A stretch of 38,906 nucleotides of DNA, taken from contig JAKIUU010000024.1 in NCBI GenBank assembly GCA_021647405.1, positions 1 through 38,906 on the forward strand, in the 5' to 3' direction. A model generated the notes under the pieces. That model did no database searches. It was not told the DNA's origin and saw nothing but the letters and a program-made list of their open reading frames with translations. Both the position numbers and the translations under genes were made by a program. The DNA is from Flavobacteriaceae bacterium. GTDB lineage: Bacteria > Bacteroidota > Bacteroidia > Flavobacteriales > Flavobacteriaceae. How positions within the stretch are numbered: position 1 is the stretch's first letter; each line of letters starts with the position of its first letter. Shown in pieces: positions 8,171 through 15,837 of the stretch.

Positions 8171-9364
8171 TTATATACCGTCTAGCAATACTTTTAACCT
8201 GCTCACGGCTTCTTTTAAATTATCTTCAGAAGCGGCATAAGATATTCGCAAACAGTCAGGAGCCCCAAACGATTCGCCTGAAACAGTGGCTATATAGGCT
8301 TCTTCTAATAATAGCATCGAAAAATCGGAAGCATTTTCAATCTGTTTGCCTTTAATAGTTTTGCCAAAATAATAGGAAATATCGGGAAAGAAATAAAAGG
8401 CACCAGCGGGCAGGTTTAGGTTAAAACCTTTAATTTCTGACAATAATTTGTGTACCAAACTTCTGCGGTTTTTAAACTCATCTACCATATAAGAAATACG
8501 AGAAACAGGGGCTTCTAAAGCAACGATAGCGGCGCGTTGTGCAATACAATTGGTGCCAGAGGTAGATTGTCCTTGCATTTTATTACAGGCTTTGGCTATA
8601 AAAGCAGGGGCGCCAATATAGCCCAAACGCCAGCCTGTCATGGCAAAGGCTTTTGAGAGTCCGTTTATGGTGATGGTGCGGTCGTACATATCGTCAAAAG
8701 CGGCAAAACTAAAGGCTTTGCCATCATACATAATATGTTCGTAAATTTCATCCGAAATAATATAAATATTAGGGTGTTTGGCCAATACATCTGCTAAAGC
8801 ACGATATTCTTCTTTGCTGTAAACAGAGCCACTAGGGTTGTTGGGCGAATTAAAGAAAATCAATTTTGTTTTGGGTGTAATGGCTGCTTCGAGTTGTGCG
8901 GGTGTGATTTTAAAATCGGTTTCTATTGAAGAGGGAATTTCAACCGAAATACCTTCGGCTAAATTTACCATAGCGTCATAGCTTACCCAATAAGGTGCTG
9001 GCAACAAAACTTCGTCGCCCGGATTTACGATGGCCAACACCACATTTGCTAATGATTGTTTGGCACCCGTTGAGACAACAATTTGATCAGGTGTATAATT
9101 TAAATTGTTATCGCGTTTAAACTTTTTACAAATAGCTTGACGCAAATCTAAATAGCCGTTTACTGGCGAATAAGAATTGTAATTGTCGTCTATGGCTTTT
9201 TTGGCCGCCTCTTTAATAAAATCGGGTGTGTTAAAATCGGGTTCGCCCAAACTAAGGCTAATAATATCTTTGCCTTGTTCTTTTAATGTTCTGGCAAGAG
9301 CAGCCATAGCAAGGGTTGCCGAGATGGGTAAATTGTTAATTCTGTTTGAAAGTACTGGATTCAT
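8171..9364 (-). CDS. Pyridoxal-phosphate aminotransferase class I (aspartate aminotransferase type)
   Basis: A 397-residue fold-type I aminotransferase, probably aspartate/2-oxoglutarate transamination. The N-terminal LSLGEPDFNTPDFI, the NSPNNPSG loop (about residues 171-178) and the PLP lysine K238 in NGLSKAFAMTGWRLGY are all in place, followed by the C-terminal arginine region CLRISYA. The first ATG gives the standard length. It is followed closely by the desaturase gene on the same strand (14 bases upstream), so the two may be cotranscribed. Substrate is inferred from family; related enzymes act on other amino acids. Confidence 0.88.
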   Translation of the reverse strand: MNPVLSNRINNLPISATLAMAALARTLKEQGKDIISLSLGEPDFNTPDFIKEAAKKAIDDNYNSYSPVNGYLDLRQAICKKFKRDNNLNYTPDQIVVSTGAKQSLANVVLAIVNPGDEVLLPAPYWVSYDAMVNLAEGISVEIPSSIETDFKITPAQLEAAITPKTKLIFFNSPNNPSGSVYSKEEYRALADVLAKHPNIYIISDEIYEHIMYDGKAFSFAAFDDMYDRTITINGLSKAFAMTGWRLGYIGAPAFIAKACNKMQGQSTSGTNCIAQRAAIVALEAPVSRISYMVDEFKNRRSLVHKLLSEIKGFNLNLPAGAFYFFPDISYYFGKTIKGKQIENASDFSMLLLEEAYIATVSGESFGAPDCLRISYAASEDNLKEAVSRLKVLLDGI

Positions 9365-9377
9365 TTTTTTAAAATAA

Positions 9378-10475
9378 TTACGCGTATGCGGGTTTTTTAC
9401 CTAATGTTTTTAGCAAATTAAAATGTTCTATAATGGCACGGCGTGTTGTTTTATACTCATGGTACGGGAGGTTAAACTCCAAGGCCGTTTCCTTTACAAT
9501 TTTAGCAATTTTTTTATAATGAACATGCGAAATATTTGGAAAAATATGATGTTCAACCTGATGGTTTAGTCCGCCAGAATACCACGAAATAAATTTATTG
9601 TTTGGGGCAAAATTAGAGGTGGTATAAAGTTGGTGAATAGCCCAGGTATTTTTTAGATTTCCTTTTTTATCGGGTATGGGCATATCGGTATTTGGTACCA
9701 CATGTGCCAGCTGAAAAATCATACTTAAAATAATACCTGCGGTATAATGCATTATAAAAAACCCAATAAGCACTTGCCACCAAGAAAAGTCTAAAACCAA
9801 GAGCGGTAAAACAATCCACAATAAATAATAAGCTACTTTGGTGCTAATTAAAACGGTCCATTCTGTGACAGGGTTCGGAAATTTACCGTACGATAATTTG
9901 CGTTTTAAGTAGCTCCGCATTTGTTTAAAATCGGTTGTAATGGCCCAGTTTATAGTGAGTAATCCGTAAAGTAGAAAAGAATAGTATTTTTGAAACCTGT
10001 GAATTTTAAGCCATTTAGATTGGCTTGAAAAACGGATGATACGGCCGGCATCAATATCTTCATCATGTCCTTTAATATTGGTAAATGTATGGTGTAAAAC
10101 ATTGTGCTGTACTTTCCAATTATACACATTTCCTGCAAGAATATAAATACTGCTTCCCATCAATTTGTTGACCCATTTTTTACTAGAAAACGAACCGTGA
10201 TTGCCATCGTGCATAACATTCATACCTACACCAGCCATACCAATACCCATAACAAGCGTTAATAAAAGCAAGACCCAATAGGGCATGCTTACCGTTAAAA
10301 TTACAATTAACGGAACTAAAAACAAACCAAACATTATAAGTGCTTTGGTGTAAAGTTTCCAATTACCCGTGCGTTTAATCTTGTTTTCTTTAAAATAGGC
10401 AGTCACCTTTTTATTAAGTGTTTTAAAAAATTTGACTTTGTCAATTTTACTAAAAGTTATATTGGGATAATCCAT
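9378..10475 (-). CDS. Membrane fatty acid desaturase (front-end/linoleoyl-CoA desaturase type)
   Basis: A di-iron membrane desaturase acting on fatty acyl chains of membrane lipids. All three histidine boxes are present: HDGNH, HNVLHH and the QxxHH-type HQVEHH, the last typical of front-end (delta-5/delta-6-like) desaturases. Four hydrophobic helices flank them (LFLVPLIVILTVSMPYWVLLLL and others). I start at the ATG at 10473-10475 (MDYPNITF), giving 365 residues. The upstream in-frame start at 10517 would add 14 atypical residues and overlap AT-rich promoter-like sequence. It fits cold-adapted membrane-fluidity control in marine flavobacteria; regiospecificity cannot be read from sequence. 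Confidence 0.88.
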   Translation of the reverse strand: MDYPNITFSKIDKVKFFKTLNKKVTAYFKENKIKRTGNWKLYTKALIMFGLFLVPLIVILTVSMPYWVLLLLTLVMGIGMAGVGMNVMHDGNHGSFSSKKWVNKLMGSSIYILAGNVYNWKVQHNVLHHTFTNIKGHDEDIDAGRIIRFSSQSKWLKIHRFQKYYSFLLYGLLTINWAITTDFKQMRSYLKRKLSYGKFPNPVTEWTVLISTKVAYYLLWIVLPLLVLDFSWWQVLIGFFIMHYTAGIILSMIFQLAHVVPNTDMPIPDKKGNLKNTWAIHQLYTTSNFAPNNKFISWYSGGLNHQVEHHIFPNISHVHYKKIAKIVKETALEFNLPYHEYKTTRRAIIEHFNLLKTLGKKPAYA

Positions 10476-10590
10476 AATGTGTTTTTTATTAGATTTTAGC
10501 CCACAAAGGAAATACAATAATTTAACAAAGGAAGGAAGGTTGTGATATAATTAACATTTTTTAAAATGTAAAAATATGGTTTAAGAGTCG

Positions 10591-10598
10591 TAATTTTG
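10591..10598 (+). promoter_or_regulatory. Bacteroidota -7 box before rsmG
   Basis: TAATTTTG fits TAnnTTTG and lies 17 bases before the rsmG ATG. A -33 element is not clear. Confidence 0.55.
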
Positions 10599-10615
10599 CA
10601 AAGAAGAATAAAAAT

Positions 10616-11245
10616 ATGGAACAAATTTTAAAACACTTTCCTCATTTGTCGCCAAAGCAAATAGACCAGTTTGCCAAATTAGAAGGCCTGTACAAAGAGT
10701 GGAATGCCCAGATAAATGTGGTGTCTAGAAAAGATATAGATCAGCTGTATGTAAGGCATGTATTGCACTCGTTGGGTATTGCCAAGGTGCAGAAATTTGC
10801 ACCCAAATCACACATTTTAGATGTGGGTACAGGCGGTGGGTTTCCAGGTATTCCGTTGGCAATTTTATTTCCCGAGAGTCGGTTTTATTTGATTGATGCC
10901 ATTGCTAAAAAAATAAAAGTGGTTCAGGCTGTAGCCGATGAACTCGGTTTAAAAAACGTAAAGGCAGCCCAATTACGTGCCGATAAAGTAAAAGGAGAAT
11001 TCGATTTTATTGTAAGTCGTGCTGTAACCAATATGGCCGATTTTGTAAAATGGACACGTAAAAAAGTGGCCAAGAAGCAGTGGCACGATTTAAAAAATGG
11101 CATTCTCTATTTAAAAGGGGGTGATTTAACAGCGGAGTTAATCAATTTTCCTAAAGCACAGCAATTTGATTTGTCAAATTATTTTGAAGAGGCTTTTTTC
11201 GAAACCAAAAAAGTGGTGCACGTCCCTTTGAAATTTAAGGGCTGA
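10616..11245 (+). CDS. rsmG: 16S rRNA (guanine-527-N7)-methyltransferase
   Basis: A 209-residue SAM-dependent methyltransferase that modifies G527 of 16S rRNA. The SAM-binding motif I is HILDVGTGGGFPGIPLA (about residues 63-79), followed by the acidic residue in LIDAIAKK and the SRAV element (about residue 139), both usual for GidB/RsmG. Length is typical. It has its own -7 box 17 bases upstream of the ATG and is followed by a dispersed palindromic element rather than another gene. Confidence 0.93.
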   Translation: MEQILKHFPHLSPKQIDQFAKLEGLYKEWNAQINVVSRKDIDQLYVRHVLHSLGIAKVQKFAPKSHILDVGTGGGFPGIPLAILFPESRFYLIDAIAKKIKVVQAVADELGLKNVKAAQLRADKVKGEFDFIVSRAVTNMADFVKWTRKKVAKKQWHDLKNGILYLKGGDLTAELINFPKAQQFDLSNYFEEAFFETKKVVHVPLKFKG

Positions 11246-11290
11246 GTTCGATGTAAGAAAACAAGTTATGTACAGAAAATCAACATGCTA

Positions 11291-11394
11291 CGTCATTGCG
11301 ATGAATGAAGCAAAGCGAAATGAAGAAGCAATCTCATTTTTATGAAAAGATTGCTTCAAATTTGGACACTACGTTTATAATATTTGAAATGACA
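11291..11394. repeat. Dispersed imperfect palindromic element (copy 1)
   Basis: Nested inverted repeats: outer GTCATT (11292-11297) with AATGAC (11388-11393), and inner GAAGCAATCT (11325-11334) with AGATTGCTTC (11348-11357). The words GTCATTGCGA and AAGCAATCT are of the kind seen in REP-like intergenic repeats of flavobacterial genomes. It fills the gap between rsmG and the oxidoreductase gene. A related but different copy lies inside hemW. Confidence 0.7.
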
Positions 11395-11448
11395 TTTTGA
11401 TTTTCAGTTATTTAAAGTAAATCCTTAGGTTGAAATCAGATTTAAGGG

Positions 11449-12687
11449 CTAAAATTTTCTGTTGGGGTTAAACCCCTCAATTTTTAGGGTAGGTTTTTTA
11501 TCCGTTATAATTTCAGAAATTATTTTTCCGGTGGCGGGTCCTTGACTCCAACCCATCATGGCATGACCTGTGGCAAAACACAAATTTTTAAATTTTTTAG
11601 TGCGCCCTATAAAAGGCAAACCATCGGGCGATAATGGCCGTAAGCCACAATCAGCATCGCGCATCTCATCTTTATTGATGGTGATGTTTGGATAAAAACT
11701 TTTGGCTGCATCGGCAATAGCTTTAACCCGTTTAAAATTAATATTGTGATTGATGCCCGAAATTTCCATAGTACCGCCAAACCGTGTAAAACCAGCCATG
11801 GGCGAAACAGCCGTATTGCGTTCGGCTAAAATAGCCGGGTAATTGATACCTGTTGGGCGGTGCACATTAATACGATAACCCTTACCTGCCTGAACCAATA
11901 ATTTTATACCGAGTTTTTTAGCCAAAGAAGGGCTCCAAGAACCTGAGGCAATTACCAATTCGTCAAAATTTAAGTTGCGCTTGCTGGTACTTACCGATTG
12001 TATTTTACTACCGCTATAATTAAAATCTAAAACCGTTTCATTTGTATAAAACGCCACCCCTTTTGATGCGAGGTATTGGTGCATTTTTTGCATAAAATCA
12101 CCAGGCGTTGTGTGGGCATCACATAAATAATAAAAAGCGCCTTTGGCTTTAAGCTCGGGTTCCATTTTAAGTAAAGTTTCTTTGCCGATATGTTTTACTT
12201 CCAGACCTTGTGCCTTAGCCACTTCGGCAATTAGCGCTTCTTTGTCTTCAAATTCAGCTGTTTGATAACACATCAACATGCCTTTTTGTTCGTAATGAAA
12301 ATCGAATAGCTGACTGTTTTTCATATCCTGATAAAGTTCCCGACTAAAAATGGTTAAATCTTTAATAATGGGGGCCGATTTTTTAACGTGTTTGGCTGTA
12401 GCCGATTTTTTAAATGCCCAAGCCCACCGCCATAAATCTATATCAAAACGGGGTTTAAGATAAAACGGACTGGCAGTATTAAGCATCATTTTTAATCCTG
12501 TACCAACCATGCCAGGCGCTGCCAAAGGAATAACATGGCTGGGCGAAATGTACCCTGCATTTACAAAAGAAGCCCCTTTGCTTATGTTACTTTTGTCAAT
12601 AACGCTCACTTTACACCCTTCTTGTTGTAAATAGTAGGCGGTTGATAATCCTATAATACCTCCCCCAATGATAATGATGTTTTTCAA
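11449..12687 (-). CDS. FAD-dependent D-amino-acid dehydrogenase-like oxidoreductase (DadA/DAO family)
   Basis: A 412-residue FAD oxidoreductase. The N-terminal Rossmann motif IIIIGGGIIGLSTAYYL (GxGxxG, about residues 4-20) is followed by the acidic ribose-binding residue in VSVIDKS. The C-terminal FAD segment is GLRPLSPDGLPFIGR and FATGHAMMGWSQGPATGK, typical of DadA-type enzymes that oxidise D-amino acids or related imino acids at the membrane. It lies 16 bases downstream of the YjbR gene on the same strand. Substrate is not evident; hydroxyproline or D-proline oxidation is possible, but no such pathway genes are adjacent. Confidence 0.85.
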   Translation of the reverse strand: MKNIIIIGGGIIGLSTAYYLQQEGCKVSVIDKSNISKGASFVNAGYISPSHVIPLAAPGMVGTGLKMMLNTASPFYLKPRFDIDLWRWAWAFKKSATAKHVKKSAPIIKDLTIFSRELYQDMKNSQLFDFHYEQKGMLMCYQTAEFEDKEALIAEVAKAQGLEVKHIGKETLLKMEPELKAKGAFYYLCDAHTTPGDFMQKMHQYLASKGVAFYTNETVLDFNYSGSKIQSVSTSKRNLNFDELVIASGSWSPSLAKKLGIKLLVQAGKGYRINVHRPTGINYPAILAERNTAVSPMAGFTRFGGTMEISGINHNINFKRVKAIADAAKSFYPNITINKDEMRDADCGLRPLSPDGLPFIGRTKKFKNLCFATGHAMMGWSQGPATGKIISEIITDKKPTLKIEGFNPNRKF

Positions 12688-12703
12688 TTTTACTTATTTA
12701 GAT

Positions 12704-13060
12704 TTATTTAAAACCGAATTCTATTTTTGCTTTTTTGGTCAAGCTTTCTACCACCAAATTGTACGAATGATCTACCAATTCAATAAATAATTCATGCGAT
12801 AGGCACCCTTGAGGCACAATGGTATTCCACAATTTTTTGTTCATGTGATAACCTGGTTTAATACAGTCATATTCCTCGCGTAAATCGAGCGCCCGTTCGG
12901 GGTCGCATTTTAGATTGACTTTAAATTCAATGTCATCTAATCCCGTTAAGGCAAACATTTTATGGGCCACTTTAAAAACCAAAGTGGTTTCGTTAAACGG
13001 AAAACTTTCGGTCACCCCTTTTTTTTGGAGACAATAGTTTCTAAAGACTTCGATGTTCAT
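12704..13060 (-). CDS. MmcQ/YjbR family protein
   Basis: A 118-residue protein with the MmcQ/YjbR fold signatures: an N-terminal FRNYCLQKKGVTESFPF, the mid-domain KVAHKMFAL, and the C-terminal GYHMNKKLWNTI followed by LIDHSY-like LVDHSYNLV. Members are described as cytosine-rich-DNA-binding-like or of unknown role. The length is standard. It is probably cotranscribed with the downstream FAD oxidoreductase gene, which starts 16 bases further on. Confidence 0.88.
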   Translation of the reverse strand: MNIEVFRNYCLQKKGVTESFPFNETTLVFKVAHKMFALTGLDDIEFKVNLKCDPERALDLREEYDCIKPGYHMNKKLWNTIVPQGCLSHELFIELVDHSYNLVVESLTKKAKIEFGFK

Positions 13061-13080
13061 AGGGGGTAAATTTAACTAAA

Positions 13081-13112
13081 AAAGCGGTTCCTTAAAATAA
13101 AGAAACCGCTTT
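13081..13112 (-). terminator. Rho-independent terminator after the OsmC gene
   Basis: On the minus strand AAAGCGGTTTC pairs with GGAACCGCTTT (11 bp including one T-G wobble) and is followed by a run of T residues. It separates the OsmC gene from the YjbR gene. Confidence 0.8.
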
Positions 13113-13133
13113 AATACTAAATTAATAAACCTA

Positions 13134-13511
13134 TTAGGCTGTTTTAACCAAATCTAACGAAGTTTGAATTTCAAAACTTGGCGGATTGCCTAAATGTCGT
13201 TTTACAGTGCACTGTGTAATGGCACTTTTGATGGCGTTTTTATATTTTGTTGGAAAAGTTTCAGGCAATTCAACATGAATGTTGATATTCTCTGCCATAT
13301 GGGTTTTGTTGTTGTACAAAACAGTCTCAATAATAGAAACATTTTCTAGCGATATCTCGCGGTTTTGCATAAACTCCTTTGCATAATAAGCGGCACACAT
13401 ACCAGCCGATGCCAAAAAAAGTAAAAAAGGAGAATCGTTTATTGTGATTTTTTTGTCATCAAAAAAAGGAACTATTTTTCCTTCGGTATCAAATTTTATA
13501 AGGATTTTCAT
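13134..13511 (-). CDS. OsmC family protein
   Basis: A 125-residue OsmC/Ohr-like protein of the thiol-peroxidase or redox-protein type. The signature helix SPFLLFLASAGMCAAYYAKEFM (one conserved cysteine near residue 38) and the later CTVKRHLGNPP with the second cysteine near residue 106 match the family, which uses two cysteines to reduce organic peroxides. It is a little shorter than many OsmC proteins (about 135-140). It forms a single-gene unit, with a terminator just downstream. Confidence 0.85.
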   Translation of the reverse strand: MKILIKFDTEGKIVPFFDDKKITINDSPFLLFLASAGMCAAYYAKEFMQNREISLENVSIIETVLYNNKTHMAENINIHVELPETFPTKYKNAIKSAITQCTVKRHLGNPPSFEIQTSLDLVKTA

Positions 13512-13574
13512 TTTTATTTAAGTATTGAAATTAGCAGTACAAAAATACAACCTCTTTATCAATTTATGTGTAAC

Positions 13575-14816
13575 TTAAACTACAAATAAATCGGCCGCAA
13601 TACCATCGGCTAGGAATAGGCCTTTTGGTGTGATTTTAAGTATCTGTTGTTTAAGGTCGTCTTGACGATTGAACGAAGCGAAAGAAGTCATCTTTTTATT
13701 AAGAGATTGCCCGCCCGAACGTACCGTTTCAGCACGGGCAGGCTTCCCCCGAATGCTCGGGGTCGCAAAGACGATTTCTAGCAAACCTTGACGGATGTGT
13801 TTTTGAGATTGTTCTAAAAGTTGTGTTTTAAAATGGATTCCGAAATTCTTTTCAATGGCATTTAAATCAACACCCCACATGGTACGTAACCCCGTCATAA
13901 TGGTTTCGTTAAAGCGGTCTTTTTTTGACAGGGCTTCTGTTTCAATTGATAACTCATTTTTGCCAATCGCTTTTAGATACAAGGCATTGTTGGCAATGTT
14001 CCAACTTCTGGTCGTGCCGTTAAACGAATGTGCCGACGGCCCGATACCTAGATAAAATTTTCCTTGCCAATAAGCCGTGTTGTGTTTTGAAAAATAATCT
14101 TCTTTACCAAAATTGGCTATTTCGTATTGAATAAAGCCGTTTTTTTTAGTTTCTTCGACTAATATGTTAAAATGTTCGCGGGCTAAATTGTCATCAACAG
14201 GTGGGTATTTTCCAGATTTTATAAAACTGGCTAAAGCTGTTTTAGGTTCAACAGTAAGTGCATAGCTTGAGAGATGTTTGATGCCTAAATCGAAAATAGT
14301 TTGTAGGTTTCGGCACCATTTTTTTGAAGTAAGATTGGGGATGCCATAAATTAAATCAACCGTAATATTGTCAAAATATGGGACAGCTTCTTTTAAACAG
14401 TTCAAAGCTTCATCGGCTGTATGGGCCCGGTTCATAAATTGCAAATCGGCATCGTAAAAAGATTGAATGCCAATGCTCAATCGGTTTATAGGTGAATTCG
14501 CTATGCATTTTATTTTTTCAGAATTTAAATCATCGGGATTGGCTTCTAAAGTAATTTCTGGATTGTCTACAACCGTGTAATTCTGATGGATTGTATCAAT
14601 CAAAAATTTTAAATCACCAATGGGTAATAATGAAGGGGTGCCCCCGCCAAAATAAATGGTTTCAATAGGTTTTGTCAGTTCATTTTTACGGATAACCAAC
14701 TCTTTTGCCAAAGCTTGAATCATTTCAGATTTTCGTTTTAGCGACGTCGAAAAATGAAAATTGCAATAGTAGCAGGCTTGTTTGCAAAAAGGAATGTGGA
14801 TGTAAATGGCTCCCAT
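13575..14816 (-). CDS. hemW: Radical SAM protein HemW (coproporphyrinogen oxidase-like heme chaperone), carrying an in-frame repeat insertion
   Basis: The radical SAM cluster motif CX3CX2C is at C11, C15 and C18 (IHIPFCKQACYYC), and TIYFGGGTPSLLP follows near residue 55, as in HemW/HemN. There is no extra N-terminal cysteine set of true HemN, so HemW is preferred. The protein is 413 residues, longer than the usual 370-380. The excess lies at about residues 348-387, between LLEI and KQQILKITPKG, and is encoded by a 118-bp palindromic element (13657-13774). The normal C-terminal end GLFLADGIAADLF is retained, so the reading frame survives the insertion. The four-helix-bundle gene lies just upstream. 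Confidence 0.9.
   Translation of the reverse strand: MGAIYIHIPFCKQACYYCNFHFSTSLKRKSEMIQALAKELVIRKNELTKPIETIYFGGGTPSLLPIGDLKFLIDTIHQNYTVVDNPEITLEANPDDLNSEKIKCIANSPINRLSIGIQSFYDADLQFMNRAHTADEALNCLKEAVPYFDNITVDLIYGIPNLTSKKWCRNLQTIFDLGIKHLSSYALTVEPKTALASFIKSGKYPPVDDNLAREHFNILVEETKKNGFIQYEIANFGKEDYFSKHNTAYWQGKFYLGIGPSAHSFNGTTRSWNIANNALYLKAIGKNELSIETEALSKKDRFNETIMTGLRTMWGVDLNAIEKNFGIHFKTQLLEQSQKHIRQGLLEIVFATPSIRGKPARAETVRSGGQSLNKKMTSFASFNRQDDLKQQILKITPKGLFLADGIAADLFVV
13657..13774. repeat. Dispersed palindromic element inserted in frame in hemW (copy 2)
   Basis: Outer inverted repeats TCGTCTT (13657-13663) and AAGACGA (13768-13774) enclose two GC-rich hairpins: CCCCGA/TCGGGG at 13747-13762, and a GCCCG...CGGGC pair around 13708-13740. 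The base composition and words (TTGCGA, GATTGC, GAACGAAGCG) match intergenic repeats of this genome, not hemW. The insertion adds about 40 codons without a stop. Confidence 0.75.
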
Positions 14817-14825
14817 AGATTTAGT

Positions 14826-14846
14826 GGTCAGTGTTCAGAGTTCAGT
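14826..14846 (-). repeat. Heptad array (ACTGAAC type), left flank of the four-helix-bundle gene
   Basis: Read on the minus strand, the sequence runs in 7-base steps: ACTGAAC, TCTGAAC, then ACTGACC, with ACTAAAT as a decayed fourth unit. The stop codon of the four-helix-bundle gene lies inside it. It is the inverted counterpart of the array at 15232-15259. Confidence 0.75.
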
Positions 14847-15216
14847 GGATGGGTTTGACGCCAAATTTATGCGGATTTCTAATCATATAATTTATTAGTT
14901 TTCCAACTTCTTCACTTTCCTTTAAAAGTTTAGTATAGCGTTCTTTTTTTATATAATCACACCTTTGAGAAAAGGCCAACCAAGTTTGTGTTTCTGAATT
15001 TTCGGCATCACTATCTGTTAATTTACTTAAAAAGTGTTTGGGATATAATCTTTTTCTATAGGCTTCTGAAATATTTGCCGCAACACTTCGTGATGATCTC
15101 CTAATTTGACTTGTGACAGAATATTGTTCTTCTTTAGGGAAAGACTTGGTCATTTCAAATATTTGCATTGCCAATTCAAAAGATTTCTGATAGGCTAATA
15201 AATCTTGAAATTTCAT
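14842..15216 (-). CDS. Four-helix-bundle protein (S23/TIGR02436 family)
   Basis: A 124-residue protein from the ATG at 15214-15216 (MKFQDLLAYQKS). Family marks are YQKSFELAMQIFEMTKSFPKEE, the loop YSVTSQIRRSSRSVAANISEAY, and a C-terminal LINYMIRN. The family includes proteins encoded by 23S rRNA intervening sequences and Avd-like accessory proteins of diversity-generating retroelements; its function is not established. I do not use the upstream start at 15261, because the extra 15 residues are translated from a heptad repeat array. The gene is bounded on both sides by inverted heptad arrays, which looks like a mobile cassette inserted between ruvC and hemW. Confidence 0.85.
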   Translation of the reverse strand: MKFQDLLAYQKSFELAMQIFEMTKSFPKEEQYSVTSQIRRSSRSVAANISEAYRKRLYPKHFLSKLTDSDAENSETQTWLAFSQRCDYIKKERYTKLLKESEEVGKLINYMIRNPHKFGVKPIH

Positions 15217-15231
15217 GATATTCTTGATTTT

Positions 15232-15259
15232 ACTGGTTACTGACCACTGATTACTGAAC
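15232..15259 (+). repeat. Heptad array (ACTGNNN x4), right flank of the four-helix-bundle gene
   Basis: Four exact 7-base steps of the form ACTGNNN (15232-15238, 15239-15245, 15246-15252, 15253-15259), followed by a decayed ACTACTT. The ruvC stop codon at 15261-15263 lies in the decayed unit. It is inverted relative to the array at 14826-14846. Confidence 0.8.
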
Positions 15260-15260
15260 A

Positions 15261-15815
15261 CTACTTTTTAACTCTATCTTCATTCTGCTTTACAAAAGCG
15301 CTCCAGCCCGTATAATTTTTGCCAACAGTTATTTTTCCTTGATTGTAAAAATGACAAACAGCAGCGGCTAAACCATCGGTAGCATCGAGATTTTTAGGCA
15401 ATGTTTTTAAATTGAGTAAACTTTGCAACATTTTGGCGACTTGTTCTTTACTGGCATTGCCATTGCCCGTTATGGCCATTTTTATTTTTTTAGGCAAGTA
15501 TTCTGTAATGGGTATTTCTCTAGACAATCCAGCCGCCATAGCCACGCCTTGGGCACGCCCTAATTTGAGCATGGACTGTACATTTTTACCAAAAAAAGGC
15601 GCTTCAATAGCCATCTCGTCGGGATGAAAAGTATCTATTAATTCGAGGGTGCGTTCAAAAATAAGTTTTAGTTTAACATAATGATTGTCGTACTTTTTAA
15701 GCTGTAATTCATTCATTTGTAAAAACTGCATCTGTTTGTCTTTTACGCTAATCAATCCAAAACCCATAATGGTTGTTCCGGGATCTATGCCTAATATGAT
15801 TTTTTCTGAAGCCAA
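15261..15815 (-). CDS. ruvC: Crossover junction endodeoxyribonuclease RuvC
   Basis: A 184-residue Holliday junction resolvase that works with RuvAB. The N-terminal LGIDPGTTIMGFGLI holds the first catalytic Asp (D11). MAIEAPFFGKN gives the catalytic Glu, GRAQGV and the C-terminal DATDGLAAAVCHFY give the remaining acidic residues. It terminates inside the edge of the heptad array, so its last few residues may differ from relatives. The start at 15815 is standard (MASEKIILGIDPG); the flippase-like gene begins divergently 22 bases away. Confidence 0.93.
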   Translation of the reverse strand: MASEKIILGIDPGTTIMGFGLISVKDKQMQFLQMNELQLKKYDNHYVKLKLIFERTLELIDTFHPDEMAIEAPFFGKNVQSMLKLGRAQGVAMAAGLSREIPITEYLPKKIKMAITGNGNASKEQVAKMLQSLLNLKTLPKNLDATDGLAAAVCHFYNQGKITVGKNYTGWSAFVKQNEDRVKK

Positions 15816-15837
15816 ATAGTTGTTTATTTGTAGTCAA

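Noticed and set aside
10476..10517. Upstream start for the desaturase (MYFLCGLKSNKKHI)
   Set aside because: It overlaps promoter-like sequence, and the family begins near MDYPNITF.
14826..15259. CRISPR-like array around the four-helix-bundle gene
   Set aside because: Units are 7 bases with degenerate positions and no spacers; no cas genes are present.
15217..15261. N-terminal extension of the four-helix-bundle protein (MFSNQWSVTSKIKN)
   Set aside because: The extra codons are translated from the heptad array; family members begin at the internal MKFQD-type start.
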